From Helicobacter sp. NHP19-003 (GTDB lineage Bacteria > Campylobacterota > Campylobacteria > Campylobacterales > Helicobacteraceae): 64,000 nucleotides of DNA. The DNA lies in NCBI RefSeq assembly GCF_019703305.1, contig NZ_AP024814.1, positions 1,426,001-1,490,000 on the forward strand. The letters run 5' to 3'. The notes under the pieces are model-generated. The model saw only the letters and a list, made by a program, of their open reading frames with translations. It was not told where the DNA came from and searched no databases. Of the stretch, positions 29,796 through 39,393 are shown piece after piece (the first letter of the stretch is position 1; each line of letters starts with the position of its first letter). Position numbers and translations under genes: made by a program.

Positions 29796-31147
29796 CAGGA
29801 TTCCTTTTGTTGGGTTTCTAAATATTTGGTGTGGATTTGATTGCGTCTAAAGTCGGGATTATCCAGCATGGCTAAATGAAAGTCCCTGGTCGTCTTGATC
29901 CCCTCCACAAAAAACTCTTTGAGTGCCCGCTTCATTTTGGCGATGGCTTGATCCCGATTAGGCGCATGCACGATGAGTTTACCGATCATTGAATCGTAAT
30001 AGGGGGGCACGCTATAACCCGCGTAAGCGTGGGTGTCAAAGCGCACGCCCATCCCCCCGGGGGCGATCCACGAGGTGATCTTACCCGCACTTGGCGTGAA
30101 GGTCTTGGGGTCCTCGGCGGTGATGCGGCACTCTATGGCGTGCCCCCTGCAGACAATCGATTCTTGAGGGGGGAGTGTTTCCCCTTGAGCGATCCTAACC
30201 ATCCACTCCACTAAATCTAAACCACTCACCATTTCGCTCACCGTGTGCTCCACTTGCAAGCGGGTGTTCATCTCCATAAAGTAAAAATCCTCTCCATTCG
30301 CATCTAACAAGAACTCAAAGGTCCCCGCCCCCACATAACCGATGTGCTTAGCGGCGCTAATGGCGGTCTTTAAGAGTCTTTGGCGTACCTCTTCTTGCAA
30401 AACTAAGGCGGGGGTTTCTTCAATAAGCTTTTGTTGGCGGCGCTGGGTGGAGCAATCCCTCTCGCCCACATGCACCACATTGCCATGTTTGTCGGCTAGG
30501 ATTTGCACCTCGATGTGCTTGGGGTTTTTGATGAACCTTTCAATGTAGACGCTGCCATCCCCAAAAGCGCTCAACGCTTCGGTTTCAGCGGCTAGATAGA
30601 GGTTTTTAAGCGCACTGGCTTTCTCCACCACGCGCATGCCCCGTCCGCCTCCGCCATTGGCCGCCTTGATGATGATGGGAAAGCCGATGCGCTGGGCAAC
30701 CTCCAGTGCCTCTTCATAGCTCTTTAAAATCCCATTGGAGCCCTCAATCACAGGCACACCCGCCTCTTGCATGCACACCTTGGCTTTGGATTTATCCCCC
30801 ATTAAAGCCATCACCTCAGCACTAGGGCCAATGAACTCTAGCCCGTGATGGGTGCAAATCTCCACGAAATTTTGGTTTTCACTTAAAAACCCATACCCGG
30901 GGAAAATCGCATCGGCTTCAAAAAGCTCGGCGGCGCTGATGATCGCCGGGATGTTTAAATAGCTCTCTGCAGACTTAGGCCCGCCCACGCACACCTTCGC
31001 GTCAGCGGTGTTGAGGTAGTGGGCATCCTTGTCGGCGCTGGAGTAAATGGCGATGGATTGTTTGCCCATTTGGGCGATGGTTTGAATCGCCCTGAGCACA
31101 ATCTCCCCCCGATTAGCGATCAGTATGCGCTGAATCTCTTTCTCCAT
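29795..31147 (-). CDS. accC: biotin carboxylase subunit of acetyl-CoA carboxylase
   Basis: 450 residues with ILIANRGEIVLRAIQT at the N-terminus, the ATP-grasp glycine loop AANGGGGRGMRVV, GERDCSTQRRQQKLIEETPA and EMNTRLQVEHTVSEMVSG, all standard for AccC. It carboxylates the biotin carried by AccB using ATP and bicarbonate, the first half of malonyl-CoA formation. It is 8 bp downstream of accB. Length equals E. coli AccC within one residue. Confidence 0.97.
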   Translation of the reverse strand: MEKEIQRILIANRGEIVLRAIQTIAQMGKQSIAIYSSADKDAHYLNTADAKVCVGGPKSAESYLNIPAIISAAELFEADAIFPGYGFLSENQNFVEICTHHGLEFIGPSAEVMALMGDKSKAKVCMQEAGVPVIEGSNGILKSYEEALEVAQRIGFPIIIKAANGGGGRGMRVVEKASALKNLYLAAETEALSAFGDGSVYIERFIKNPKHIEVQILADKHGNVVHVGERDCSTQRRQQKLIEETPALVLQEEVRQRLLKTAISAAKHIGYVGAGTFEFLLDANGEDFYFMEMNTRLQVEHTVSEMVSGLDLVEWMVRIAQGETLPPQESIVCRGHAIECRITAEDPKTFTPSAGKITSWIAPGGMGVRFDTHAYAGYSVPPYYDSMIGKLIVHAPNRDQAIAKMKRALKEFFVEGIKTTRDFHLAMLDNPDFRRNQIHTKYLETQQKES

Positions 31148-31155
31148 GCCACACC

Positions 31156-31638
31156 TTAAAGTTTTTCAATCTTGACAAGCTGTGTGCCGTATTCTACGGC
31201 GGTTGCATCGTCTACTTCAATGGCTAGGATTTTACAATCACATTCGGCCTCAATCTCGTTCATGATTTTCATCGCCTCTACAATGCCGATCACCTGCCCT
31301 TTTTTGATGGTGTCGCCCACCTGCACATAGGGGCTGGCGGTGGGGCTGGGGCGGTGGTAGAAAGTGCCGACCATGGGGGATAGAATGTAGTCTTCTTTGG
31401 CTTTTTGTCCCACGCTTGCTGCCCCGGTTGTGGCGTTGATGGCGCAGGCGCTGGCGGTGGGGGTGTGCAACAAGGGCTGCTGGGCGGGCGTGCCCTCTAC
31501 AATTGCTGCCTGCACTTGAGTCGTCCTTTTAGCCGACTTGTCTAGCACTAACTCCACACTCTCCATTTTGAGTTTAAAATAACCGATCTGACTCTCGTCA
31601 AAGGCCGCCATCAGCTCTTGAATGTCGCTTACATGCAT
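31156..31638 (-). CDS. accB: biotin carboxyl carrier protein of acetyl-CoA carboxylase
   Basis: 160 residues from ATG at 31638 (TTG at 31641 is in frame but AAGGA spacing favours the ATG). N-terminal helical region, an alanine/proline/threonine-rich linker, and the C-terminal biotinyl domain with PMVGTFYHRPSP and the biotinylated lysine in VEAMKIMNEIEAEC. It shuttles carboxybiotin between AccC and the carboxyltransferase. Together with accC it makes the substrate for the fab genes elsewhere in the window. Divergent from aspA. Confidence 0.96.
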   Translation of the reverse strand: MHVSDIQELMAAFDESQIGYFKLKMESVELVLDKSAKRTTQVQAAIVEGTPAQQPLLHTPTASACAINATTGAASVGQKAKEDYILSPMVGTFYHRPSPTASPYVQVGDTIKKGQVIGIVEAMKIMNEIEAECDCKILAIEVDDATAVEYGTQLVKIEKL

Positions 31639-31696
31639 CAAGTGTCCTTAAAAGTGAATTGCTTAGTTTAGGGCTATGATAACATGATTTTGATGT

Positions 31697-31716
31697 TAAT
31701 ATTGATGTTAATATTA
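31697..31716. promoter_or_regulatory. perfect inverted repeat upstream of aspA, possible operator
   Basis: TAATATT and AATATTA flank a six-base spacer. The left half belongs to a direct repeat of TTGATGTTAATA (two copies). It lies 13 bp upstream of the aspA -10 box and 59 bp from accB, a natural place for a regulator. The AT-rich palindrome is reminiscent of Fur- or NikR-type sites, but I cannot assign it. Confidence 0.4.
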
Positions 31717-31728
31717 ATTTTAAGTGGG

Positions 31729-31734
31729 TAGAAT
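31729..31734 (+). promoter_or_regulatory. candidate -10 box for aspA
   Basis: TAGAAT, 29 bp before the aspA ATG, which has AAAGGAGAG as ribosome-binding site. Confidence 0.5.
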
Positions 31735-31763
31735 ACCGCTTTATTTTAAGCAAAGGAGAGTTT

Positions 31764-33176
31764 ATGGCAACTAGACGAGAGCACGATTTCATCGGCGAAA
31801 TGGAAATTGAAGACAGCCTCTACTACGGCATCCAAACCATGCGGGCGGTGGAGAACTTCAACATCACGCATGACCGCCTCTACAATTACCCCGTGTTCAT
31901 CCGCTCTTTCGCACAAGTGAAAAAGGCAGCGGCTTTAGCCAACACCGAATTAGGCTTGATCGATGTAAAAATCAAGGATGCGATTTGCCACGCTTGCGAC
32001 AAAATCATTGCGGGTGAGTATTTGGATCAATTTGTGGTGGACATGATCCAAGGGGGGGCTGGCACCAGCACTAACATGAACATCAATGAAGTGATCGCTA
32101 ACCTCGCTTTAGAGTTTTTAGGGCATAAAAAGGGCGAGTACCAATACTGCCACCCTAATGACCATGTCAACCGCTCACAATCCACCAACGATGCCTACCC
32201 CTCAGCGTTAAAAATTGCTATCTATGAGAGGCTAGACAAACTCACCCAAACCCTCAAGATCTTAAAAGACGCATTTGCCCTGAAGGCCAAAGAGTTTTCC
32301 CACATCCTTAAAATGGGGCGCACCCAGCTGCAAGACGCTGTGCCCATGACCCTAGGCCAAGAGTTTGAAACCTTTGTGTGCATGGTGGAAAAGGACATCC
32401 AGCATGTCCTAGATGCGCGCAATTGGACCAGGGTGCTTAATTTAGGGGGCACAGCCATTGGCACGGGCATCAACTCCCACCCCGATTATAAAAATATTGT
32501 GGAGAAGAAAATCCAAGAGGTTACGGGCCGTCCCTTCACCATCGCCCAAAACCTCATTGAAGCCAGCCAAAGTACAGGGGCGTATGTGCAAGTGAGCGGG
32601 GCGCTCAAAAGGGTGTCCATTAAGTTGTCTAAAATCTGTAACGACTTGCGTCTTTTGAGCTCAGGGCCTCGAGCGGGTTTAAATGAAATCAACCTGCCCA
32701 AAATGCAACCCGGAAGCTCGATCATGCCCGGTAAGGTCAACCCCGTGATCCCCGAAGTGGTGAATCAAGTGTGCTTCTCGGTGATCGGCAATGACCTTTC
32801 TGTGGCGATGGCAGCCGAGGGTGGACAGTTGCAACTCAATGTGTTCGAACCCGTGATCGCCTATAAACTTTTCCATTCTTTTGTCATGCTCGATCGCGCG
32901 ATCCACACTCTAGTGGATAAATGTATTTTAGGCATCACGGCTAATGAAAAAATCTGCCAAGACTATGTGTTCAACAGCATCGGCATCGTGACCGCCCTAA
33001 ACCCCCACATCGGGTATGAAAAGTCTGCCTCCATTGCCAAAGAAGCCCTAGAAACCGGCAAATCCATCCACGAAATTGTGTTGGAGCGCAAATACCTCAC
33101 CCAAGAGCAGTTAGACGAGATTTTCCAACCCGCCAACATGCTAAGCCCCCATGTCTTTAAAAAGCACAAAGATTAG
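31764..33176 (+). CDS. aspA: aspartate ammonia-lyase
   Basis: 470 residues of the fumarase/aspartase superfamily with the signature loop GSSIMPGKVNPVIPEVVNQV. Substrate-binding stretches GGAGTSTNMNINEVIAN, NRSQSTNDAYPSALKI and GRTQLQDAVPMTLGQEF favour aspartase over fumarase. It splits aspartate into fumarate and ammonia. In microaerophilic Helicobacter the fumarate serves as electron acceptor, which suits the neighbouring respiration genes, and ansB would supply the aspartate. The last 26 bp overlap the next gene's signal peptide region. Confidence 0.96.
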   Translation: MATRREHDFIGEMEIEDSLYYGIQTMRAVENFNITHDRLYNYPVFIRSFAQVKKAAALANTELGLIDVKIKDAICHACDKIIAGEYLDQFVVDMIQGGAGTSTNMNINEVIANLALEFLGHKKGEYQYCHPNDHVNRSQSTNDAYPSALKIAIYERLDKLTQTLKILKDAFALKAKEFSHILKMGRTQLQDAVPMTLGQEFETFVCMVEKDIQHVLDARNWTRVLNLGGTAIGTGINSHPDYKNIVEKKIQEVTGRPFTIAQNLIEASQSTGAYVQVSGALKRVSIKLSKICNDLRLLSSGPRAGLNEINLPKMQPGSSIMPGKVNPVIPEVVNQVCFSVIGNDLSVAMAAEGGQLQLNVFEPVIAYKLFHSFVMLDRAIHTLVDKCILGITANEKICQDYVFNSIGIVTALNPHIGYEKSASIAKEALETGKSIHEIVLERKYLTQEQLDEIFQPANMLSPHVFKKHKD

Positions 33177-34418
33177 GCCTTTGGGCTTGCTCTTAAGCCT
33201 AGTTTTTCTAGGCGCGTTGGGGGCTAAGGCGCACCCCCGCCTGCCATCGCCCATCCCCCCGCCCGCCAAGTGGTGATCAACCTAGAGCCCTGCAGCCCCG
33301 ATTGTTTGCATAAGCTCTATGCCAGCGGACAGATATTTTCTTTCATGGCACACTATGCCAGCGACACACAGGATGCACAGCTACAAGACAATTACACCAT
33401 CATAGATGACCTGCTAAACCCCACTTTGAGTGCAAAAAACCCGCAAGTGGAGGACACACAAAACCAACAAGAGGTCTATAAAGTCGCGCTCTTAGCACCT
33501 AAAAAAGTTGTGGGGCGTTACGCCGACACTTCCACCAACGCCCTTTTGGCTTACCTAGCTTTAAAAAACCACAACTTCACGCTCAAAGTTTTTGACAGCC
33601 AAAAGGAAGACCCCGAGAGCCTGAAGAAGGCTTACCAAAGCATTGAAAACGAGGGTTTTCCCTTTGTCATTGCGTTGTTGACCCAAGAGGGAGTGCAAAA
33701 CTTGGTGGCAAAGACCCCCCTAACCTTGCCGACCATTGTCCCCACGGTGAATAAACACCAGCTAGAAAAGCGCATGGATTTACCCTCCACACTCATTTTT
33801 GGGGGGATCGACTTCCCTAAGCAAGTGGCGATGCTCTTGGAGTTTAGCCAGCACAGACCCCTGGTGGTCTATAACGATGACAGCTTTCGGGGAGAGATGC
33901 TGAGCAAAAGCCTCAAGGATTTGGGGGCGAACATCCTTTATGAAGACACCATCACCTTTAAAAAGGCGAGCGCCTTTGGCAAGGAACTTGGCAGCCAACG
34001 CCGCTACCTACGAAATGGCGTGGTGCTTTTCAACACTTCCATTGTGAAAACGGGCATGCTCTTAAGCCAAATAGGCATGCTCTCTAGCCGTGAGAGACCG
34101 CAAATGTTGCTCTCTTCGCAAATCAACTTCAATCTGTCCATGTTCATGCTGACCCAAGCACAGGATCGCCAAAACCTTTACATCACCAGTGCCTTAGCCG
34201 AATTGAACCCCTATTTGAGCCAAACCGCCGCTTTGTTGAACAGCGATTTAAAATACGATTGGGTGGGCTATGCTAGTGTGGATTGTTTGGAGCATATGTT
34301 GGTGCGTTTTTACCCCCACTTGCAGCGCTACTTCAAAGAGCCCTTGCAAGACCAACAAATCCTTTACACCAACACCCTTTACACGCCCAAATACTTAGGC
34401 TTTAGGCCACTCAATTAA
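33151..34418 (+). pseudogene. putative periplasmic-binding-fold protein, one frameshift after the signal peptide
   Basis: A start at ATG 33151 inside the end of aspA gives MSLKSTKIRPLGLLLSLVFL and LGALGAKA, a clear signal peptide, then the frame runs into a stop at about 33274. The body is open from about 33228 in another frame (QVVINLEPCSPDCLHKLYAS onward to 34418). One extra C in the six at 33255-33260 would fuse signal and body into about 422 residues. Body motifs (YKVALLAPKKVVGRYAD, LLAYLALKN, RPLVVYNDDSFRGE) look like the type I periplasmic-binding fold of LpoA/LppC proteins; a role in cell-wall control is possible but unproven. Confidence 0.65.
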
Positions 34419-34432
34419 ACTTAAGGGGATTC

Positions 34433-35074
34433 ATGCAAGTGCTTTTGAAACACGCCACGCCGCTTTCTTGTTGCTATGAAGCCATCCGCACCTGTTACCA
34501 AAGTTTTGGCTACAGCGACAATGGGGGGCGCAAGGATTTAGAACTCATCGATCGCGTGGCGAACAAATACCGCCACAACTCCACCCTAGAGCATTTATTT
34601 TACAACTTTGACATCCAAGGCATCAGTCGTGCGTGCTTGCAAGAATTAGCGCGCCACCGCATGGCAAGTTTTTCAGTCAAATCCAGCCGCTACACCTTAA
34701 GAGAGCTCAAAAACGAAGAGAGTTTTTTGCCCCTAGAGGCACACAACCTAGAGAGAGCCCAAAAATTTTTAGTCTTTACGGGAGTGGAGGCGGTGGATTG
34801 TGCGAGTGTGCAAGCCTTAGAAAATTTACGCCTTTTAATCGTGCAAAACATTAAAAACGATTACGCCAAATTTGCCATGCCAGAGAGTTATAAAACCAGT
34901 CTAGCTTTTAGCTTAAACGCCCGCAGTTTGCAAAACTTCTTGAGCTTACGCACGGACAGCAAAGCCCTTTGGGAAATCCGCGCTTTGGCTTTAAAAATTT
35001 ACGAAGCCTTGCCTGAAGAACACCGCTACTTATTCACCCATTGCCTCAAACATGAAAACCCTACACCTTGTTGA
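34433..35074 (+). CDS. thyX: flavin-dependent thymidylate synthase
   Basis: 213 residues with the ThyX motif as RHRMASFSVKSSRYT (RHRxxSxxxxSxR) and the N-terminal HNSTLEHLFYNFDIQG region. The enzyme makes dTMP from dUMP using methylene-THF and FAD, replacing ThyA. The first methionine follows AAGGGGATTC. Its 3' end overlaps polA by 23 bp, placing a nucleotide supply gene ahead of a polymerase gene. Confidence 0.95.
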   Translation: MQVLLKHATPLSCCYEAIRTCYQSFGYSDNGGRKDLELIDRVANKYRHNSTLEHLFYNFDIQGISRACLQELARHRMASFSVKSSRYTLRELKNEESFLPLEAHNLERAQKFLVFTGVEAVDCASVQALENLRLLIVQNIKNDYAKFAMPESYKTSLAFSLNARSLQNFLSLRTDSKALWEIRALALKIYEALPEEHRYLFTHCLKHENPTPC

Positions 35075-37580
35075 TACCTTTAGCCTTCTCTTTAAGTTTT
35101 ACTACCCCTTAAGGGATTTACACACTTCTAAGGGGTTTAACACCGCATGGCTGAACGCCTTTGTAAGAATCCTGCAAAGGCTTTACAACTTCAAAGCCGA
35201 TGGCCTGATTTTCGCCCTAGAGAGTGGGAGCAACCACCGCAAAGACTTGCACCAAGAGTACAAAGCTAACCGCCAAGCCCCCCCCCATTTAGACACACAA
35301 CTCCCCATCATTTTTGAGTGGATCGAACGCATGGGGCTGTGTGCTTTGAGCGTGGCGGGTTATGAGAGCGATGATGTCATTGCCAGCTTGTGTCAGCACT
35401 TTGACACGCCCCTGATTAGGATTTTCAGCGCCGATAAGGACTTTTTTCAGCTTGCAAGTGAGCGGGTGGTGCTCTTTGATTTAAGCACACAAAGCACGAG
35501 AGGCGTGGATTTTTGCCTAGAGAAATACAAGATACACCCCAGACAATTCACCGACTATCAAGGTTTGGTGGGCGATAGCAGCGATGGCTACAAGGGGGTT
35601 AGGGGCATCGGGGCAAAGGGAGCGGCCAAGCTTTTGCAAGAATGGGGGGATTTAGAAAATATCTATGCCAACTTAGACAAACTCCCCTCTAAATTACAAA
35701 GTGCCCTAAGAGCGGACAAAGACCAAGCCTTTTTGAGCCGCACTTTAGCGACCCTTAAGAGCGATTTAACACTAGAGTTTAAAACGCCACCTAACTTCCC
35801 TACAGAAAACCCCCTATTAAAGATTGAAGACGCTTTGGCGGAGTTTGAAATGTTTGGCTTGTTAAAGCAAATCCAGCCCAAAGCCACCTTAAGCCCGTTA
35901 AACACGCCCTTAAACTCCAGCCAAGAAGTGCTAGACAAACTCGCTAAAAGCCCCCCCTGTGTGGTGCAAACCAAAGAGCTTAAAGAGGGGGTGTTGCTCG
36001 GGGTGTTGCCTTTAAGTGGGGAGTTCATGGCGGTGCTTTTAAACGACTTACTATCCCCCACTTTGGTGCAGCAGCTTTACACCTGTCAGCTCATAGGGCA
36101 TGGTTTAAAAGAAGTCTTTAGCCATTTGGGGCGTTTTGGGGCGTTTAAGGGGGCAAGCTTTGAGGACATCAGCCTATTGGCGTGGCTGGCTAATTGCTAT
36201 TTAGACAATTCTTTAAATGCCCTAGTCTTGAGCTTACACCTAGAAACCCCAGCCCCCCTAGAGGGCAATTTAGCCCAAATCGCCGCCGCCATGTGCCACA
36301 ACGCCCCCATCATTTTAAAAGCCTACACCCACTACAAAAAAAATTTAAACCCCAATTTGTGGGCTCTCGCGCACAACTTAGAATACCCCCTACTCACGCT
36401 TTTAGCCCAAATGCAAGGGCATGGGTTTTTGTTGGATTTAGACTATTTGCAGGGCCTAGATACAGAGTTTAAACAAAGCTTGTTGGAGTTAGAGCAGCGC
36501 ATACAAGAACAAGCCCACACAGACATCAACCCCAACTCTTCCAAACAATGGGCGCAATTTCTCTACACCCATTTAGGGCTCGCAAGCAAGCACGCCACCA
36601 AGATCAAAACGGGCTTCTCCACGAATGAAATGAGCCTAAAAGCCTTGCAACAAGCCTACGCAGGGCAGAGCATCAAGGGTGTTGAGGTGTCTAGTTTGCT
36701 AGGCACGCTTTTAGAATACAGAGAGCTTTTTAAGCTCCAGAGCACCTATGTCAAGCCCCTATTAGAACGCCAAGTTAAGGGCAAAATCCACACGCTCTTT
36801 CACCAAACCACCACCGCGTCCTCAAGGTTAAGCTCGAGCAAGCCCAATTTACAAAATATCCCCATGCGCACCCCCCTAGGGCAACAAATCGCCCGGGCTT
36901 TCATCGCCCCTAAAAATGCCGTGTTGCTGGGGCTGGACTACTCCCAAATGGAGCTTAGACTATTAGCGCATTTTAGTGAGGACTCGCATTTAATCCACGC
37001 CTTTGAACAAAACCAAGACATCCACACCAACACCGCCCTAGCCCTTTTTAACGACCCTAAACAAAGGTCTTTGGCCAAGGCGATCAACTTTGGGCTGATC
37101 TATGGCATGGGGGCTAACCGGCTCGCCGCCACGCTAGACATCAGCCTAAAAGAGGCAAGAGATCACATGGCGCGCTATTTTCAAGCCTTCCCCACCATCA
37201 AGGATTTTTTAGACAAACTCAAAGAGCAGATTTTACAAGAGGGGCAGGTGCGCACTTTATTAGGGCATGTGCGCGCCTTCAATTTTGAAGGGGCTAGTCC
37301 TAAACTCATTGCCGACCATTTAAGAGAGGGGGCAAATACCCTATTTCAGGGGAGCGCAAGCGATTTGATGAAACTTGCCATGCTGGCGGTGAAAGAGCAC
37401 TACCCGCAGCTTAAAGTGCTCGTGCAAGTGCATGACGAACTGATTTTAGAGGTGCCAAAAGAGCAAGCGGACACGCTCGCCAAAGGGCTTCAAACTCTCA
37501 TGCAAGAAATTTACCCACTCAAAGTCCCTCTAGAATGCCATGTGCGCTTGGGGTCAAACTGGGCGGATTTAAAGGCGTAA
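35052..37580 (+). CDS. polA: DNA polymerase I
   Basis: 842 residues. The N-terminal 5' nuclease has SADKDFFQLA and GLVGDSSDGYKGVRGIGAKGA. The middle 3'-5' exonuclease-like part (about 290-450) lacks obvious DxE and YxxxD metal sites and is probably inactive. The polymerase domain has motif A LGLDYSQMELRLLAHFSED, motif B RSLAKAINFGLIYGMG and motif C VQVHDELILEV. It fills gaps in repair and removes RNA primers. Length is a little below H. pylori's. Start MKTLHLVDTFSLLFKFYY is typical of the nuclease domain. Confidence 0.96.
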   Translation: MKTLHLVDTFSLLFKFYYPLRDLHTSKGFNTAWLNAFVRILQRLYNFKADGLIFALESGSNHRKDLHQEYKANRQAPPHLDTQLPIIFEWIERMGLCALSVAGYESDDVIASLCQHFDTPLIRIFSADKDFFQLASERVVLFDLSTQSTRGVDFCLEKYKIHPRQFTDYQGLVGDSSDGYKGVRGIGAKGAAKLLQEWGDLENIYANLDKLPSKLQSALRADKDQAFLSRTLATLKSDLTLEFKTPPNFPTENPLLKIEDALAEFEMFGLLKQIQPKATLSPLNTPLNSSQEVLDKLAKSPPCVVQTKELKEGVLLGVLPLSGEFMAVLLNDLLSPTLVQQLYTCQLIGHGLKEVFSHLGRFGAFKGASFEDISLLAWLANCYLDNSLNALVLSLHLETPAPLEGNLAQIAAAMCHNAPIILKAYTHYKKNLNPNLWALAHNLEYPLLTLLAQMQGHGFLLDLDYLQGLDTEFKQSLLELEQRIQEQAHTDINPNSSKQWAQFLYTHLGLASKHATKIKTGFSTNEMSLKALQQAYAGQSIKGVEVSSLLGTLLEYRELFKLQSTYVKPLLERQVKGKIHTLFHQTTTASSRLSSSKPNLQNIPMRTPLGQQIARAFIAPKNAVLLGLDYSQMELRLLAHFSEDSHLIHAFEQNQDIHTNTALALFNDPKQRSLAKAINFGLIYGMGANRLAATLDISLKEARDHMARYFQAFPTIKDFLDKLKEQILQEGQVRTLLGHVRAFNFEGASPKLIADHLREGANTLFQGSASDLMKLAMLAVKEHYPQLKVLVQVHDELILEVPKEQADTLAKGLQTLMQEIYPLKVPLECHVRLGSNWADLKA

Positions 37581-37615
37581 ACCCCCATAAACACGCAATA
37601 TTAAGTTTTTCAGTG

Positions 37616-37621
37616 TAGAAT
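37616..37621 (+). promoter_or_regulatory. candidate -10 box for the bc1 operon
   Basis: TAGAAT, preceded by GTG at the extended position, 31 bp upstream of the qcrA start; GAGGAGCGAG precedes the ATG. Confidence 0.5.
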
Positions 37622-37652
37622 ATACGTTTTGTAAAAATGCTAGAGGAGCGAG

Positions 37653-38156
37653 ATGATGGCTGAGATCAATCGGCGGGATTTTTTGAGCATGGCACTTGCA
37701 GGCGTGGCTGGGGCTGGTGCAATTGCGGGGCTGGTCGCCATGAAAAAAACATGGGACCCATTGCCTAGTGTGGTGTCGGCGGGCTTTACCACCGTGGATG
37801 TTTCCAGCATGAAAGATGGGGAGTTTAGCAGTGTGGAGTGGCGGGGCAAACCCGTTTACATCATCCGCAAAACCCCCAACATGCCCTTTGACGCAAAAAG
37901 GGATTTCAAGGTCAATAATGGGGTTTTCACCGTGGGGGTGCAGATTTGTACACATTTGGGTTGTATCCCTAATTTTGAGTCCATTGACAAGGGCTTTTTA
38001 TGCCCCTGCCATGGGGGGCGATTCACCACCGATGGCGTGAATATCCCGGGCACACCGCCCCCCCGCCCCTTTGAGATTCCCCCCTTTAAACTAGAGGGCA
38101 ACAAGATCACCTTTGGGGCTGTGGGCAAAGAATATCAAGTAATGATGAAGGCGTAA
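37653..38156 (+). CDS. petA: Rieske iron-sulphur subunit of the cytochrome bc1 complex
   Basis: 167 residues. N-terminal twin-arginine-type anchor (NRRDFLSMALAGVAGAGAIAG), then the Rieske domain with CTHLGC and CPCHGG, the two Cys-His pairs holding the [2Fe-2S] cluster. It accepts an electron from menaquinol and passes it to cytochrome c1. ATG at 37653 or the adjacent 37656 is the start. First of three genes for the complex, also called qcrA. Confidence 0.96.
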   Translation: MMAEINRRDFLSMALAGVAGAGAIAGLVAMKKTWDPLPSVVSAGFTTVDVSSMKDGEFSSVEWRGKPVYIIRKTPNMPFDAKRDFKVNNGVFTVGVQICTHLGCIPNFESIDKGFLCPCHGGRFTTDGVNIPGTPPPRPFEIPPFKLEGNKITFGAVGKEYQVMMKA

Positions 38157-38165
38157 GGATCACAC

Positions 38166-39392
38166 ATGGCGGAGATGAAAAAAGCAGAGGGCGTTGTAGA
38201 TTGGCTAGATCAGCGGCTCGGGATCAAAAAACTCACCAAAGTTTTGATGACAGAGTATTGGATTCCTAAAAACATTAACTTCCTGTGGGCGATGGGGGTG
38301 ATCTTACTCACCTTATTCACCGCCCTTGTGGTTTCGGGCATTTTCCTTTTAATGTATTACAAGCCCGATGCCAAATTGGCTTACGACAGCGTGAATTTCA
38401 CCATCATGCAAGAGGTCGCCTTTGGCTGGCTGTGGCGGCACATCCACGCCACGGCGGCGAGCATGATTTTTGTCATCATTTATATCCACATGTTCGTGGC
38501 GATCTATTATGGCTCTTACAAAAGAGGGCGGGAGATGATTTGGATCAGCGGCATGTTGTTGTTCGTGATCTTCAGCGCGGAGGCGTTTAGTGGCTACATG
38601 TTGCCTTGGGGGCAAATGAGCTATTGGGCGGCTTCGGTGATCACCGGGCTCTTTGGCAAAATCCCCGTGATCGGGCCCGACCTTTTGATGTGGATTCGGG
38701 GCAACTATGTGGTGGCAGACGCGACTTTAACCCGTTTCTTCATGCTGCATGTGTTTCTATTACCTGTTGTCATCATTATGATTATAGGCATGCACTTTTA
38801 TTCGTTGCGCATCCCCCATGTCAACAACCAAGAGGGTGAGGTGCTGGACTTTGAAGCCGAAGAGAAAAAATACAAAGAGGGCAATAAAAAAGAATCGAAA
38901 GTCATCCCCTTTTGGCCTGTGTTTTTGTCTAAAGACATTTTTGTGGTCTGTGCCTTCATGGTGTTTTTCTTTTACTTGGTGTGCTACCACTATGAATTTG
39001 CGATGGATCCCATCAACTTTGAGCGCGCCAACAGCTTAAAAACCCCCACACACATTTACCCCGAGTGGTATTTCTTGTGGAGCTATGAAGTTTTGCGGGG
39101 CTTTTTCTTCAATGGCAACTTAGGGTTGGTGGTCTTTGGCATCGCGCAAATCATCTTTTTCTTACTGCCTTTCTTAGACAACAGCCCCGTGGTTAAACCC
39201 GCCCACCAACGCAAAGCGTTTCAGGTGTGGTTTTGGCTTTTAGTGGTGGATATGGTGGTGCTGACGATCTATGGCAAACTCCCCCCCGTGGGCAATAATA
39301 AATATGTCGGCTTAGTGGCATCGCTCATTTTCTTAGCCCTTTTCTTTATCATTTTGCCCCTAATCAGTCGGGCAGAAAAGAAAGGAGCTTAG
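38166..39392 (+). CDS. petB: cytochrome b subunit of the bc1 complex
   Basis: 408 residues with about nine membrane helices. Haem-binding histidines lie in WRHIHATAASMIFVIIYIHM and MLHVFLLPVVIIMIIGMHF, and the Qo-site motif appears as PEWYF. The N-terminal WIPKNINFLWAMG and GYMLPWGQMSYWAA are characteristic. It oxidises menaquinol and recycles one electron across the membrane. Fused b6 and subunit IV parts are on one chain as usual for epsilonproteobacteria. It is 9 bp after petA. Confidence 0.96.
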   Translation: MAEMKKAEGVVDWLDQRLGIKKLTKVLMTEYWIPKNINFLWAMGVILLTLFTALVVSGIFLLMYYKPDAKLAYDSVNFTIMQEVAFGWLWRHIHATAASMIFVIIYIHMFVAIYYGSYKRGREMIWISGMLLFVIFSAEAFSGYMLPWGQMSYWAASVITGLFGKIPVIGPDLLMWIRGNYVVADATLTRFFMLHVFLLPVVIIMIIGMHFYSLRIPHVNNQEGEVLDFEAEEKKYKEGNKKESKVIPFWPVFLSKDIFVVCAFMVFFFYLVCYHYEFAMDPINFERANSLKTPTHIYPEWYFLWSYEVLRGFFFNGNLGLVVFGIAQIIFFLLPFLDNSPVVKPAHQRKAFQVWFWLLVVDMVVLTIYGKLPPVGNNKYVGLVASLIFLALFFIILPLISRAEKKGA

Positions 39393-39393
39393 A

